DNA of 64,000 bases, taken from Verrucomicrobiota bacterium (lineage in GTDB: Bacteria; Verrucomicrobiota; Verrucomicrobiia; Limisphaerales; JADLHS01). Below, piece by piece: positions 17,300-26,512 of this stretch. The notes under the pieces were generated by a model. The model was not told where the DNA came from and ran no database searches. It saw only the letters and a list, made by a program, of their open reading frames with translations. Numbering within the stretch: position 1 is the stretch's first letter; each line of letters opens with the position of its first letter. Location of the stretch: the NCBI GenBank assembly GCA_029573725.1, contig JAKQDQ010000178.1:124001-188000 (forward strand), given 5' to 3'. Made by a program: the position numbers and the translations under genes.

Positions 17300-18370
17300 A
17301 TGCGAGAAGGCTCATTGAATTTTCTTCGAACCCTGGTCAACACTCCCAGTCCGGTCGGATACGAAACCCGCGGCCAGCGGGTCTGGCTCGATTATGCGAA
17401 AAATTACGCGGACGAAACCTTTTCCGACGCCTACGGCAATTGCGTGGCCGTGCTGAACAAGGGCGGCACTCCCCGCATCATGCTGGCGGGTCACGCCGAC
17501 GAAATTGCCATGTCCGTTAATTACATTGATGAGAAGGGCTTCATCTACGTGCGTCGCATGGGTGGTGTGGATGCCGCCATAACCAAGGCTCAACGTGTCA
17601 CCATCCACGCCCGGTCCGGCCCGGTGCGTGGCGTGGTCGGAAATGTCGCGCCGCATCTCACCAAACAGGACGGCGAACCCAAACCACCCAAAATTCACGA
17701 TCTGTTCATTGACATCGGCGCCCAGTCACGCGAAGCAGCGGAGAAACGGGTGCGGATCGGCGACCCCCTCACGCTCGTGGACGAATTCGAATTGCTGACC
17801 AATGACCTGGCCATCGCCCGCGCGTTTGACAACCGCATCGGTACATGGGCGGTGATTGAAGCTCTCCGTCTGCTCAAGGGTTCCGGCCGCAAACTGAAGG
17901 CGGAAGTATGTGCCGTTTCGAACGTGCAGGAGGAGGTTGGACTGCTGGGCGCGCGGCAAATCGCCTACGCTTTGCATCCCAACGTGGCAATCGTTGTGGA
18001 CGTCACGCATGCCACGGATTATCCCACGGTCAACAAGGCCCAGCACGGTGACGTTAAAATCGGCGGCGGTCCCACGCTGACTCACGGCGGTTGCAACCAT
18101 GCTGAGGTGGTTGCGCGGTTGGAAGCCGTGGCGGCCGAGGCCAAAATTCCCCTGCAGCACGAGGCCATGTCGAATACCAGCGGCACCGACACCGACGCCA
18201 TTTTCTGGACGCGCGGCGGTATTCCGAGCGCGTTGATCAGTCTGCCCAACCGTTACATGCATTCGCCGGTGGAATTGGTCAGCCTGAAGGATTTGGAGCA
18301 AATCCCCCGGTTGCTGGCGGCTTTTGCGCTGTCGGTGAAGCCGGGCGAACAGTTCAAGGTGAAAATTTAA
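17300..18370 (+). CDS. M42 family metallopeptidase (aminopeptidase/endoglucanase-type)
   Basis: 356 residues from ATG 17300. The dinuclear metal-binding residues of M42 peptidases are all recognisable: His65 in AGHADE, the bridging Asp177 in RAFDNR, the catalytic Glu211 and metal Glu212 in VQEEVG, Asp234 in VVDVTHATD and His321 in YMHSPVE. These cytosolic tetrahedral assemblies remove N-terminal residues from short peptides. The longer reading from 17261 is rejected because a predicted promoter ends six bases before 17300. It is divergent from the DEAD-box helicase and followed by a membrane protein. Confidence 0.95.
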   Translation: MREGSLNFLRTLVNTPSPVGYETRGQRVWLDYAKNYADETFSDAYGNCVAVLNKGGTPRIMLAGHADEIAMSVNYIDEKGFIYVRRMGGVDAAITKAQRVTIHARSGPVRGVVGNVAPHLTKQDGEPKPPKIHDLFIDIGAQSREAAEKRVRIGDPLTLVDEFELLTNDLAIARAFDNRIGTWAVIEALRLLKGSGRKLKAEVCAVSNVQEEVGLLGARQIAYALHPNVAIVVDVTHATDYPTVNKAQHGDVKIGGGPTLTHGGCNHAEVVARLEAVAAEAKIPLQHEAMSNTSGTDTDAIFWTRGGIPSALISLPNRYMHSPVELVSLKDLEQIPRLLAAFALSVKPGEQFKVKI

Positions 18371-18461
18371 GTGGTGCGCTCCCCTTGCGGGCGTCGCTCC
18401 AGAATTTTCCATAAATTGTAACTGCGAGCCGCCGTCCATCGGCTAGACTCGAATCGCAATA

Positions 18462-19661
18462 ATGAATCACTCCCTCATGAAGAACCGATGGGTTTGGCTG
18501 TGGTTGGTGCTGCTGCTCGGCGTGCACGGGGGGAACGCTGCAGCCCAAGCGCAGCCCGCACCGCCCGCGCCCTCCCAGGCCCCGGGCGCGGCGGTCGCCC
18601 AGCAAATTTCCGTGCTGACCGGCATGGCCATCAGTCCGTTGCTTGGAGCGAGTGCCTACGGCGGTTATCGCTGGTATCAATGGCGCAAAGCTCCGGAAGC
18701 CGCGCGGAAACCGTTGCCGTGGTTTGCGCACCCGTGGTTTTGGGTGACCGGCCTGGTCATTGTCGGCGCCTGCTTCCTCAAGGACACGCTGGGCAACGCC
18801 ATGCCGGCAGCGATCAAGAAGCCGTTTGATGTCCTCGAGGCTTTGGAAAACAAATTCAGCGGTTTGCTCGCTACGGGGGCCGTCGTGCCGTTTCTCATCC
18901 TGTTGACTGGAGATTCAGAGTCATCCCAGGCGGTGTGGAGCGCCATGGGGGTGGCGATGGTGGATCTGACGTGGCTTTACAAGCTGCTTGTAATTCCCGT
19001 GGCCATGCTGGCGTTTTTCTTCGTGTTCCTGGCGGCCAACTCCATCAACGTGCTGATTCTGCTCAGCCCCTTCACTACTGTGGATACGCTATTGAAAGGC
19101 ATCCGACTGGCCCTGCTCGGCTCCGTGGCCGGCTCGGCTTTTCTGAACCCCTGGATTGGTGCGGCATGGGCGCTGGTTATCATCATCGGCTCCTACCTTA
19201 TCGCCGGCTGGTCCTTCCGGCTGTCGCACTATGGCGCGGTGTATTTGTGGGACTTTCTCACGCTGCGGAACAAACGGTTCAAGCCCAAACCGGATCGGAA
19301 CCGGCTGTTTCTGGGGCGCTCCATCAACAAAGTCCCCGCGCGTACTTACGGGGTACTGCGGCGCAACGATGCGGGCCAATTAACCCTCCACTACCGTCCT
19401 TGGCTGATTTTCCATCGTCAAACCCTGACCCTGCCTTCGGGCACTTACGCTGTGGGCCGGGGGGCGATCAATTCGGAAATTTTGAAAGTGGACGGGGAAA
19501 AAACGCAGACGACGCTGCTGTTGCCGCCGCGTTATCGCGGACACGAAGCGGAATTGTCCAACCTCTATGGTTTGCTGGGAGTGCGCCCCGTCGGTCTGCA
19601 CGCCGCGCTCAAATGGTTGAAGGAGTTGTTCAGCCGCAAGGCCCCGGCCCTCACGGGATGA
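18462..19661 (+). CDS. Integral membrane protein of unknown function
   Basis: 399 residues. A signal-like or first membrane segment (WLWLVLLLGVHGGNAAAQA) and a Pro/Ala/Gln linker are followed by about seven hydrophobic helices to residue ~260. After these comes a soluble C-terminal part with beta character (TLHYRPWLIFHRQTLTLP) and a final amphipathic helix. No transporter or enzyme signature is recognised. A second in-frame ATG at 18477 could be the start. The gene follows the M42 peptidase on the same strand with a 91-bp gap and converges on the gamma carbonic anhydrase gene with a 3-bp gap. Confidence 0.7.
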   Translation: MNHSLMKNRWVWLWLVLLLGVHGGNAAAQAQPAPPAPSQAPGAAVAQQISVLTGMAISPLLGASAYGGYRWYQWRKAPEAARKPLPWFAHPWFWVTGLVIVGACFLKDTLGNAMPAAIKKPFDVLEALENKFSGLLATGAVVPFLILLTGDSESSQAVWSAMGVAMVDLTWLYKLLVIPVAMLAFFFVFLAANSINVLILLSPFTTVDTLLKGIRLALLGSVAGSAFLNPWIGAAWALVIIIGSYLIAGWSFRLSHYGAVYLWDFLTLRNKRFKPKPDRNRLFLGRSINKVPARTYGVLRRNDAGQLTLHYRPWLIFHRQTLTLPSGTYAVGRGAINSEILKVDGEKTQTTLLLPPRYRGHEAELSNLYGLLGVRPVGLHAALKWLKELFSRKAPALTG

Positions 19662-19664
19662 GCT

Positions 19665-20219
19665 TCAGCCCGGCAGCGGCCCGCCCACGTTGATCCCGTG
19701 CTTCAAACAATACGCGCTGTTCGCCACGTATTTTGTCGCCCAATGCTTTAATCCAGCCCGCTCCGCGGGCGTCAAGCTGCGGACGACTTTCGCCGGCGCG
19801 CCCAACACCAGCGATCCTGGTGGAATTTTCATTCCCTGCTTCACCAGCGCCTTCGCGCCAATCAGCGACTGTCGCCCCACGACCGCGCCATCCAGAATAA
19901 TTGCGCCCATGCCAATCAACACCTCGCTCCCAATCCGGCAGGCATGCACCACAGCGGCATGTCCCACGGTGACATAATTGCCAATTGAACACGGATAATC
20001 ATCCGCCAGATGCAGCACCGCGTTGTCCTGGATGTTCGAGTGGTGGCCCACGATGATTTTGTTGATGTCCCCCCGCAACACCGCGCCAAACCATACGCTC
20101 GAATGCGCGCCGATTTTGACGTCGCCCAGCACGTGTGCCCCTTTGGCGATATAGACGGCCCGGCCCAGCCGCGGCCGCCGGCGTAGAAATGTGTCCAATT
20201 GTCGCTCCAACTTGTTCAT
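19665..20219 (-). CDS. Gamma carbonic anhydrase family protein
   Basis: 184 residues of left-handed beta-helix. The three zinc histidines of the gamma class are present: His70 (NAVLH), His87 (VGHAAV) and His92 (VVHAC). The conserved VWFGAVLRGD and IGMGAIILDGA segments also match. These trimeric proteins (YrdA/CaiE/Cam relatives) hydrate CO2 or serve as scaffolds; activity cannot be assumed because many bacterial members lack the acidic proton-shuttle loop seen in Cam. The gene is preceded on the same strand by a run of hairpins ending in a terminator-like stem 41 bp before its ATG, suggesting attenuation or a separate small RNA. Confidence 0.93.
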   Translation of the reverse strand: MNKLERQLDTFLRRRPRLGRAVYIAKGAHVLGDVKIGAHSSVWFGAVLRGDINKIIVGHHSNIQDNAVLHLADDYPCSIGNYVTVGHAAVVHACRIGSEVLIGMGAIILDGAVVGRQSLIGAKALVKQGMKIPPGSLVLGAPAKVVRSLTPAERAGLKHWATKYVANSAYCLKHGINVGGPLPG

Positions 20220-20259
20220 GGGAGTGTTTTACCGGTTCGGGATCGAAAGAAAATAAGAA

Positions 20260-20289
20260 AACCCGCCGCAGTAGCCGCTGCGGCGGGTT
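20260..20289 (-). terminator. Perfect 12-bp GC hairpin with U-rich tail (minus strand)
   Basis: AACCCGCCGCAG at 20260-20271 is the exact reverse complement of CTGCGGCGGGTT at 20278-20289, with a 6-nt loop. Read on the minus strand, the stem is followed by TTTTCTTATTTTC, the form of an intrinsic terminator. It lies 41 bp before the carbonic anhydrase start, so readthrough versus termination could control that gene. Confidence 0.7.
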
Positions 20290-20411
20290 ACCCAACCCAA
20301 ATCCCTTTCGGGATTTCAACCACAACCGCCGGAACCTCAAGACCGGCGACTGTAAACGAACCGCTTCCACCCCACTTGGAAACTGGTCCGTCAAACCCAA
20401 CAATTCGTTGG
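20260..20411 (-). ncRNA. Candidate structured RNA or attenuator leader upstream of gamma carbonic anhydrase
   Basis: On the minus strand five perfect stem-loops occur in a row. In transcript order they are CCAAC/GTTGG (20411-20397), TTCCA/TGGAA (20381-20365), CGCCGG/CCGGCG (20348-20327), AAATCCC-GAAA-GGGATTT (20316-20299, with a GNRA tetraloop), and the 12-bp terminator hairpin (20289-20260) with its U-rich tail. The density of short perfect stems, the GAAA loop and the terminal hairpin are what a cis-regulatory leader or small RNA would show. No known riboswitch class is recognised. A short open frame also crosses the region, so a coding explanation is not excluded. Confidence 0.5.
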
Positions 20412-20468
20412 ACCACTTACTTTCCATTTTATTCAAACAATGTTTTTCGCTAGAGTGTCGGCGTCGTT

Positions 20469-21395
20469 ATGGCCAAAGCTCCTGTCCGCCCTGCCGCACC
20501 CCGAAAACGGCTGCCGAAATCCTTTAAAGATCTCACCCCGGCCCAGCATTTTAATCCCACCTCGTTCTTTCATGAACTGATCTGGAAAGCCCTCCTGACA
20601 CGCCGCCATGGCGAGCCGCAAAAGCCCGTGTTTCCCGAGTTGCAGCCCGGCCAGGTCGCGATCACCTGGATTGGCCATGCCTCGTTTTTGATTCAGTTCA
20701 CGGACTTGAACGTGCTGGTGGACCCCAACTTCGCCAACTGGTTGTTTCTGCTAAAACGCATCAAGCGCTCCGGCTTGCGCCTCAAGGACCTGCCGCCGAT
20801 TGACCTGGTCCTGCTGTCGCACGCGCACTTCGACCATTTCCACAAACCCACCCTCCGCCGCCTCTCCCGGCCGAAAATTGGCATCATGCCTTGGGGCGTG
20901 GGGGAATTGGCGCAGAACCTCGGATTTGAACGGGTGATCGAACTCGATTGGTGGGAGAGCTTCAGTCAGCCAGACGTGAAAGTCACGCTGACCCCGAGCC
21001 GGCATTGGGGCGCCCGGGTTTTGCACGATCACCACCGCGGCTATGGCGGCTTTGTATTGGAACATCAGGGACGCCGGATTTATCATGCGGGCGACACCGC
21101 CTACTTTGACGGATTCAAGGAGATTGGTGAAAAGCTGCAGCCGGACATCGCGCTCCTGCCGATTGGCGCCTACTACCCGGACAGCTTCCGCAAGGTTCAC
21201 ATGGGGCCGGACGAAGCCGTGAAAGCCTTTATTGACCTGGGCTCGCGCTGGTTGATTCCCATGCACTATGGGGCCTTCAAACTCTCCTTCGAAGACCTGG
21301 ACGAACCCCCGCGCTGGCTGCGGAAGCTCGCGACCGAACAAGGTATCAGCGCGAAGGTCCAGATTCTGAACGAGGGCATTCCAGCGACGTTTTGA
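20469..21395 (+). CDS. MBL-fold metal-dependent hydrolase (NAPE-PLD/UlaG-like)
   Basis: 308 residues. The metallo-beta-lactamase metal motif HxHxDH is seen as SHAHFDH (His118, His120, Asp122, His123), with later ligands in TPSRHWGAR, YHAGDTAYF and PMHYGAF. The order 'WIGHASFLIQ' early and 'GDTAYFDGF' later matches the N-acyl-phosphatidylethanolamine phospholipase-D-like branch. The substrate is probably a phosphodiester or a lactone, but is not determinable here. It is transcribed divergently from the structured region upstream of the carbonic anhydrase gene and is followed by tRNA-Gly. A TAGAGT hexamer at 20451-20456 may be its -10 box. Confidence 0.9.
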   Translation: MAKAPVRPAAPRKRLPKSFKDLTPAQHFNPTSFFHELIWKALLTRRHGEPQKPVFPELQPGQVAITWIGHASFLIQFTDLNVLVDPNFANWLFLLKRIKRSGLRLKDLPPIDLVLLSHAHFDHFHKPTLRRLSRPKIGIMPWGVGELAQNLGFERVIELDWWESFSQPDVKVTLTPSRHWGARVLHDHHRGYGGFVLEHQGRRIYHAGDTAYFDGFKEIGEKLQPDIALLPIGAYYPDSFRKVHMGPDEAVKAFIDLGSRWLIPMHYGAFKLSFEDLDEPPRWLRKLATEQGISAKVQILNEGIPATF

Positions 21396-21454
21396 GCAAA
21401 CAAAACCTTGCCTTGCCCGGCAACTGACGTAGTATTTGGACGCTTTGCTAGGAA

Positions 21455-21530
21455 GCGAGCGTAGCTCAGTTGGTAGAGCATCACCTTGCCAAGGTGAACG
21501 TCGAGGGTTCGAATCCCTTCGCTCGCTCCA
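21455..21530 (+). tRNA. tRNA-Gly (anticodon GCC)
   Basis: A complete cloverleaf can be folded: acceptor stem GCGAGCG/CGCTCGC, D-arm with AGTTGGTA, anticodon stem TCACC/GGTGA with loop TTGCCAA (anticodon GCC), and T-arm with TTCGAAT. The discriminator base is T and the 3' CCA is encoded (21528-21530). Confidence 0.98.
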
Positions 21531-21931
21531 TCTCCCCACTGGAGTTTGATCCAAAATGACACTCCGGCTCAAGTGCGCTCACCCTGCTTGACGCACTGCG
21601 CGACCCGGTTGCTTGCCCGTTCGTCACGCTCGACTCCCCCCCGCCCATTCCGACGGAAACTGAGGCCATGACAGCCGCAATCTGCAACCCGGGTTTCACT
21701 CCAGCCGACGCGGTGATTCGCCGCTGACCGACTGAAACACTTCGAGCAGCACACACGGAAGTGGTTGCCACGCAACCGTCAATTCCTTGAATGCAGTGCC
21801 GACGCCGGTCCTGCCCCGTCTGCGGAAGTCACAAAAAATTCCGTCGGCGGACGGACGGAGCCGCGAAATTTTGGTTGCCAGCGGGTGGGTGTGGAAATCA
21901 AATTCAAGCGCCAGCGTTGCAGAATTCGATT
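21531..21931. other. Intergenic region downstream of tRNA-Gly
   Basis: About 400 bases with no gene that can be supported. Apparent minus-strand frames crossing into the tRNA give the peptide patterns well known from antisense reading of tRNA genes. A homopolymer-rich patch occurs near 21640. No clear promoter for the following hydrolase gene is visible. Confidence 0.5.
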
Positions 21932-24172
21932 ATGAAACCAAAACACCAACCGCGTACGTCCCGGGTCAGCCTTCAATGGTTTCGTGGCCTTTGTGGCACC
22001 ATGCTGGGCCTTGCTTGTCTTGGACCAGAGGTAACCGCGCGGGCGGAAACACCGCGCGTGCTGCCCCCGGGGCAACTGCCCCAGGACCGGCGGCTGGCGC
22101 CGTTGAAGGATCTGGACGGTTATTTCCCCTTCACGCCGCCGGCAAACGCTGCCGAATGGAAAGCTCGCGCCGCCCGCGTGCGCCTGGAGTTGTCCGTGGC
22201 CCTGGGGCTGTGGCCGATGCCGGAAAAGACCCCGCTCCAGGCCGTCATCCACGGACGGATCGAACAGCCGGATTACACGGTCGAGAAGGTTTATTTCGAG
22301 AGCCTGCCGGGATTTTTCGTGACGGGAAATCTCTATCGCCCCAAGGGACGAACCGGAAAACTCCCCGGCGTGTTGTGTCCGCACGGGCATTGGTCCGATG
22401 GACGCTTCACGGACAGCGGCCTCGAGGCAGTCAAAAAGGAGATCGCGGACGGCGGCGAGAAATATGAGGACGGCGGACGCAGCCCGCTGCAATCCCGGTG
22501 TGTGCAGCTCGCCCGGATGGGTTGCGTGGTGTTTCACTACGACATGATCGGGTATGCGGACAGCGTGCAGATTCCGTTTGCCCTGGCGCACGGGTTTGCC
22601 AAACAGCGTCCGGAGATGAACGCCCCGGGTGGTTGGGGGTTGTTCAGCCCGCGCGCCGAGTCGCATTTGCAAAGCGTGATGGGCCTGCAAACCTGGAATT
22701 CCATCCGCGCCCTGGATTTTCTGACGAGCCTCCCCGACGTGGACGCGCGCCGAATCGGCGTGACCGGCGCGAGCGGTGGCGGCACGCAGACCTTCATTCT
22801 GGGCGCCGTGGACGACCGGCCGGCGGTCGCGTTTCCGGCCGTGATGGTCGGGACGGCGATGCAGGGAGGTTGCACTTGCGAGAACGCCTGTCTGCTGCGC
22901 GTGGACACGGGCAACGTGGAGATCGCCGGATTGTTTGCGCCGAAACCTCTGGGCCTGACCGCTGCCGACGACTGGACGAAGGAGATGGCTACGAAAGGAT
23001 TTCCAGAGTTGCAGCGGCTTTATGCGTTGCTCGGCGCGCCGGATCGCGTTCAACTCACGCCGTTGCTCCAGTTCCCGCACAACTACAATTACGTCAGCCG
23101 CGCGGCAATGTACGAGTGGATGAACCGGTATCTGGGGTTGAAGTTTTCAACTCCGCCGGTGGAGCGGGATTACCACCGGCTGACCGCGAAGGAATTATCG
23201 GTCTGGGACGATGCGCATCCCAAACCCCAGGGCGGCGTGGATTTCGAGAAGCATCTGCTCCAATGGATCACGCAGCGCGACCAGCGCGCGCTGACGGCGG
23301 ACCAGAGTTCTCTCAAGAAATTCCGCGAGGTTTATGGTTCGGCGTTGGAAGTAATCATCGGTCGCACGCTGGCGTCCGCCGGAAATGTCGCGTATCGCTG
23401 CACACAAACGAACCAGGCCGCAGGTTTTTCCATCGAGGCCGGATTGCTGCGCAACGAGACGCATCAGGAGGAGATTCCGGTGCTCCGGCTCGTGCCTGCG
23501 CGCAGCCGGAACCACGTCGTGCTCTGGGTGGACGGCGATGGGAAGTCCGGACTGTGGGCGGCGGGTGGTGAAGGGGAATTGCGGCCCAGGCCCGCGGTGC
23601 AAAAACTACTGGAGACGGGCGTGACGGTGATCGGGGCCGATCTGTTCGAGCAGGGTGAATTCCGGGCGGATGGCAAACCGCTGTTGCGCGCACGTAAAGT
23701 CGCCAACCCCCGCGAGGCGGCGGCCTACACGTTCGGCTACAACCCCACGCTGTTCGCCCAGCGAGTGCATGATGTGCTCAGCCTGGTGCGATGGACACAA
23801 ACGACTGGAGACAATCGTCGCCGGATGGATCTGGTGGGCGTGAACGGCGGGGCCGCTTGGGTGGCCGCCGCGCGCGCATTGGCCCGGGACGTCGTTCACA
23901 GCGCGGCGGTGGACACCAGGGGATTTCGATTCGAGGCCGTGCCGGACATTTACGATGTCAATTTTCTACCCGGCGCCGCGAAATACGGCGATCTACCGGG
24001 GATGCTGGCTCTGGGCGCGCCGGGCCGGTTGTGGGTGACCGGCGAAGGCCCGACCTCGCCGGCCTTGGTGCAGACGATTTACAAGAAAGCGCGCGGGACC
24101 CGGAATCTCACCGCAGTCGCCGAATCGGATGACGCGGAAATGCAGGCGGCGAGATGGGTGTTGGCCAGGTAA
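21932..24172 (+). CDS. Secreted alpha/beta hydrolase, acetylxylan-esterase-like
   Basis: 746 residues from ATG 21932. A basic head and a hydrophobic stretch (GTMLGLACLGPEVTARAE) indicate export. The first half has an alpha/beta-hydrolase fold with nucleophile elbow GASGGG (Ser281), preceded by LPGVLCPHGHWSDG, which provides the oxyanion strand, and followed by FPHNYN, which may carry the histidine. The second half resembles another hydrolase-like domain with VGVNGGAAW in place of a serine elbow, so it is probably non-catalytic. Such large proteins are common in Verrucomicrobiota and Planctomycetota near glycan genes; the true substrate is unknown. Starts upstream of 21932 lack a signal peptide. 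Confidence 0.8.
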   Translation: MKPKHQPRTSRVSLQWFRGLCGTMLGLACLGPEVTARAETPRVLPPGQLPQDRRLAPLKDLDGYFPFTPPANAAEWKARAARVRLELSVALGLWPMPEKTPLQAVIHGRIEQPDYTVEKVYFESLPGFFVTGNLYRPKGRTGKLPGVLCPHGHWSDGRFTDSGLEAVKKEIADGGEKYEDGGRSPLQSRCVQLARMGCVVFHYDMIGYADSVQIPFALAHGFAKQRPEMNAPGGWGLFSPRAESHLQSVMGLQTWNSIRALDFLTSLPDVDARRIGVTGASGGGTQTFILGAVDDRPAVAFPAVMVGTAMQGGCTCENACLLRVDTGNVEIAGLFAPKPLGLTAADDWTKEMATKGFPELQRLYALLGAPDRVQLTPLLQFPHNYNYVSRAAMYEWMNRYLGLKFSTPPVERDYHRLTAKELSVWDDAHPKPQGGVDFEKHLLQWITQRDQRALTADQSSLKKFREVYGSALEVIIGRTLASAGNVAYRCTQTNQAAGFSIEAGLLRNETHQEEIPVLRLVPARSRNHVVLWVDGDGKSGLWAAGGEGELRPRPAVQKLLETGVTVIGADLFEQGEFRADGKPLLRARKVANPREAAAYTFGYNPTLFAQRVHDVLSLVRWTQTTGDNRRRMDLVGVNGGAAWVAAARALARDVVHSAAVDTRGFRFEAVPDIYDVNFLPGAAKYGDLPGMLALGAPGRLWVTGEGPTSPALVQTIYKKARGTRNLTAVAESDDAEMQAARWVLAR

Positions 24173-24716
24173 ATCCACCTTCCAGTTGACCGCTGCCTGG
24201 TGCATCGCCTCGTGAGTGGCGGCAGGCCGTCGCGCGGCGCATTGAACTTCCGGTTCTTAAGTTGCCGCGCGACAACTGGCCACCTAATCCACATCGGAGT
24301 GGTGTGGTTGCGTTGGGCATCGGGAAATGGGACGGCCAGCCTTGCCAGAGAACTTCATCCTGGCAACAAAGAACTGCCCTGCGACGATCTGGCTGTGGAA
24401 GAAACCTGCGCATTCCGGGCATCGCAGCTGCGACCCGGCGGCAACCGCAACGGTTCAAACCGGGACAACACGATCACGGGTCAGGCCCAATGGCCCCCTC
24501 GCTGCGCACCACCAAGGCGACCGCCGGATGCAGGTGCGCTCGAACCACCGTCAAGCCGGTTGCCGGCCCAATATCCAGCGCTCCCGGATTGCAAATTTTC
24601 ATCCCGCACCGTTTTCCGCAACACCTTGCCCGCACGTTTGAGTTCAAGTGCGTTGAGGCGGGATTCCTCCGCGGTCCGTCACTCCGCACTCCGCCGGCAC
24701 GTTGCGGGTGAACGCA
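24173..24716. other. 543-bp gene-free gap
   Basis: No supportable gene, RNA or repeat is seen between the hydrolase and miaA. Several frames stay open for 60-110 codons on both strands, which is expected at this GC content. A minus-strand segment around 24474-24620 reads like ordinary protein (PGALDIGPATGLTVVRAH) and might be the remnant of a lost gene, but no family is recognised. Confidence 0.4.
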
Positions 24717-25658
24717 TCACCGGAGCGGCGTAATCAAGTTCAGGGTCTCGGCCACGCCGTCTCCCGGCCGCAATTCCACCCATTGCGCGGCAAGGTGCTT
24801 GCGAAACCAGGTCAGCTGGCGCTTGGCCAATTGCCGGGTGCGGGTTTTGACCAGTTCGATCGTCTCGGCCAGACCGTGCTCGCCGCGCAGATGCGCGATT
24901 ACCTGCCGATATCCGATGGCCTGCAGGGCGGTTTTATTCCGGGCCAACCCACGCGCCTGCAACCGGCGTGTTTCCTCCACCAAACCCGCCGCAAACATTC
25001 CCTCCACGCGCGCATCAATGCGGGCGCGCAAATCCGCCGCCGGCCGCGTCAAACAAAAGCAGCGCGGCCCGTCCGCCGCCAGGGACGCGGCCGAACGCCA
25101 CTCCGCGCGCTGGTCGGAAAACGGCCTTCCCGTAAGACGGATCACTTCAACGGCTCGCACCACGCGCCGGAGGTTGTGCCGGTCGATCCGCGCCAAGGTG
25201 ATGGGATCGCGCTCGGCCAGTTCGTGCAGCAACACCGGGAGCGGCAGCATTTCCAGCTCCCGGCGCAACGCCGTCACTGACGCCGGCGCGGAGCCCAGTC
25301 CTTCCAGGTAGGCCTTGAAATACAACCCGGTGCCGCCGCAGAAAATGGGGCGGCGCCCGCGGGCTTGAATATCCGCGACGGCCTGCTGCGCGGCCGCGAC
25401 GAATCTGGCTGCATCAAAGGTTTCGGTAAGTTCCGCAACATCCAGCAAATGATGGGGCACGCGGGCGCGCTCCGCTGCCGAAGGTTTGGCCGTGCCGATG
25501 TCAAGGCCGCGATAGACCTGCATGGAATCCACTGAAATGATTTCGCCGTTGTCCCGTTCGGCGAGCGCCAGGGCGAGGTCGGATTTGCCCACGGCGGTGG
25601 GACCGGCAATGTACAGCGGTGCCGGGCCCGCGGCCGGATCTGGGGACGACCGGCTCAT
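24717..25658 (-). CDS. miaA: tRNA dimethylallyltransferase MiaA
   Basis: 313 residues, the usual family length. It has the P-loop GPTAVGKS (19-26), then DSMQVYRGLDIGTAKPS and VPHHLLDV, all diagnostic for MiaA, and a later RRVVRAVEVIRLTG. The enzyme transfers a dimethylallyl group from DMAPP to A37 of tRNAs reading UNN codons. It lies 4 bp downstream of lgt on the same strand, so the two are probably co-transcribed. Confidence 0.98.
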   Translation of the reverse strand: MSRSSPDPAAGPAPLYIAGPTAVGKSDLALALAERDNGEIISVDSMQVYRGLDIGTAKPSAAERARVPHHLLDVAELTETFDAARFVAAAQQAVADIQARGRRPIFCGGTGLYFKAYLEGLGSAPASVTALRRELEMLPLPVLLHELAERDPITLARIDRHNLRRVVRAVEVIRLTGRPFSDQRAEWRSAASLAADGPRCFCLTRPAADLRARIDARVEGMFAAGLVEETRRLQARGLARNKTALQAIGYRQVIAHLRGEHGLAETIELVKTRTRQLAKRQLTWFRKHLAAQWVELRPGDGVAETLNLITPLR

Positions 25659-25662
25659 CGCG

Positions 25663-26448
25663 TCATTTGGCCGGCAGTGATTGCGGCCGCGCTTGTCGCA
25701 ATACCTGGAAAAGGATCACGCCGGTGACGAAAACTCCGATGCTGATCAAATGTGCCGGTGTCAAGCCATTGTGGAGGTGCCCGTCCGGATAATCGCCCCG
25801 GAACATTTCCACCACCGAGCGGGTGACCGCGTAACCCAGCAAATAAATTGCAAAAATTTGCCCGTCGAATTTGCGGCGGAAGCGGAAGCACCACGCCAAA
25901 CCAAGGTAGAGCATCAGATTCAGCAGCGCGTCGTAAATTTGAGTGGGATGCACCGCCACGCCGCGTGTGGCGTGATCGGCGGGAAAATGCACCGCCCACG
26001 CCAAATCACAGGCCCGGCCAAAACAGCAGCCGTTCATCAAACAGCCGATGCGCCCGAAGACCGAACCCAGGGCGATGCTCGGGGCCAGAATGTCCGCCAG
26101 CTGCCAAAGGGAGATTTTCCTGATGCGGGCAAACGCCATGACCGTGATGGCGGCGCCGATCAGGCCGCCATAAAACACCAGACCGCCCCGTTGAATCATG
26201 AAGACCTCCCACCAGGGCCGGCCGGCGAACTCGTCCGACCAATAGGTGGTGACGAACATGATTCGCGCCCCCAGCACGCTGCCGAGCAGCAACCAAGGCA
26301 CGACGAGATCGGCAATCAGTTCTCCAGCCACGCCAATGCGCGGAGCCCGGCGCACGGCAGTCCACATGCCCGCCAGAAACGCCGCGGCAATGCAGAGTCC
26401 GAACCAGTGAACGGGGAACGGCCCCAAATGAAAGGCAATTGGTCGCAC
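25663..26448 (-). CDS. lgt: Prolipoprotein diacylglyceryl transferase
   Basis: 261 residues with about seven membrane helices. The Lgt signature is present as GRIGCLMNGCCFG, and the N-terminal FPVHWFGLCIAAAF holds the conserved HWFGL-type motif. Lgt transfers diacylglycerol from phosphatidylglycerol to the lipobox cysteine of prolipoproteins in the inner membrane, which fits the several lipoproteins encoded in this window. The start codon is GTG at 26448. It precedes miaA with a 4-bp gap. Confidence 0.97.
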   Translation of the reverse strand: MRPIAFHLGPFPVHWFGLCIAAAFLAGMWTAVRRAPRIGVAGELIADLVVPWLLLGSVLGARIMFVTTYWSDEFAGRPWWEVFMIQRGGLVFYGGLIGAAITVMAFARIRKISLWQLADILAPSIALGSVFGRIGCLMNGCCFGRACDLAWAVHFPADHATRGVAVHPTQIYDALLNLMLYLGLAWCFRFRRKFDGQIFAIYLLGYAVTRSVVEMFRGDYPDGHLHNGLTPAHLISIGVFVTGVILFQVLRQARPQSLPAK

Positions 26449-26512
26449 AGCCCCATCAGCCTAGCAGCAAAGAATCCGGTTGAAAAATTGATTTCCGCCG
26501 CCCTTCCCACCC

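Noticed and set aside
20261-20460. Short minus-strand frame (MESKWSNELLGLTDQF...) across the structured leader
   Set aside because: It would run through the terminator hairpin and into the carbonic anhydrase gene in another phase; no homology recognised. Kept only as an alternative to the RNA interpretation.
20751-21771. Long minus-strand frames crossing the tRNA with peptides such as RAKGFEPSTFTLAR and RDSNPRRSPWQGD
   Set aside because: These are the well-known spurious peptides produced by reading tRNA genes antisense; they overlap a complete tRNA-Gly and the MBL gene.
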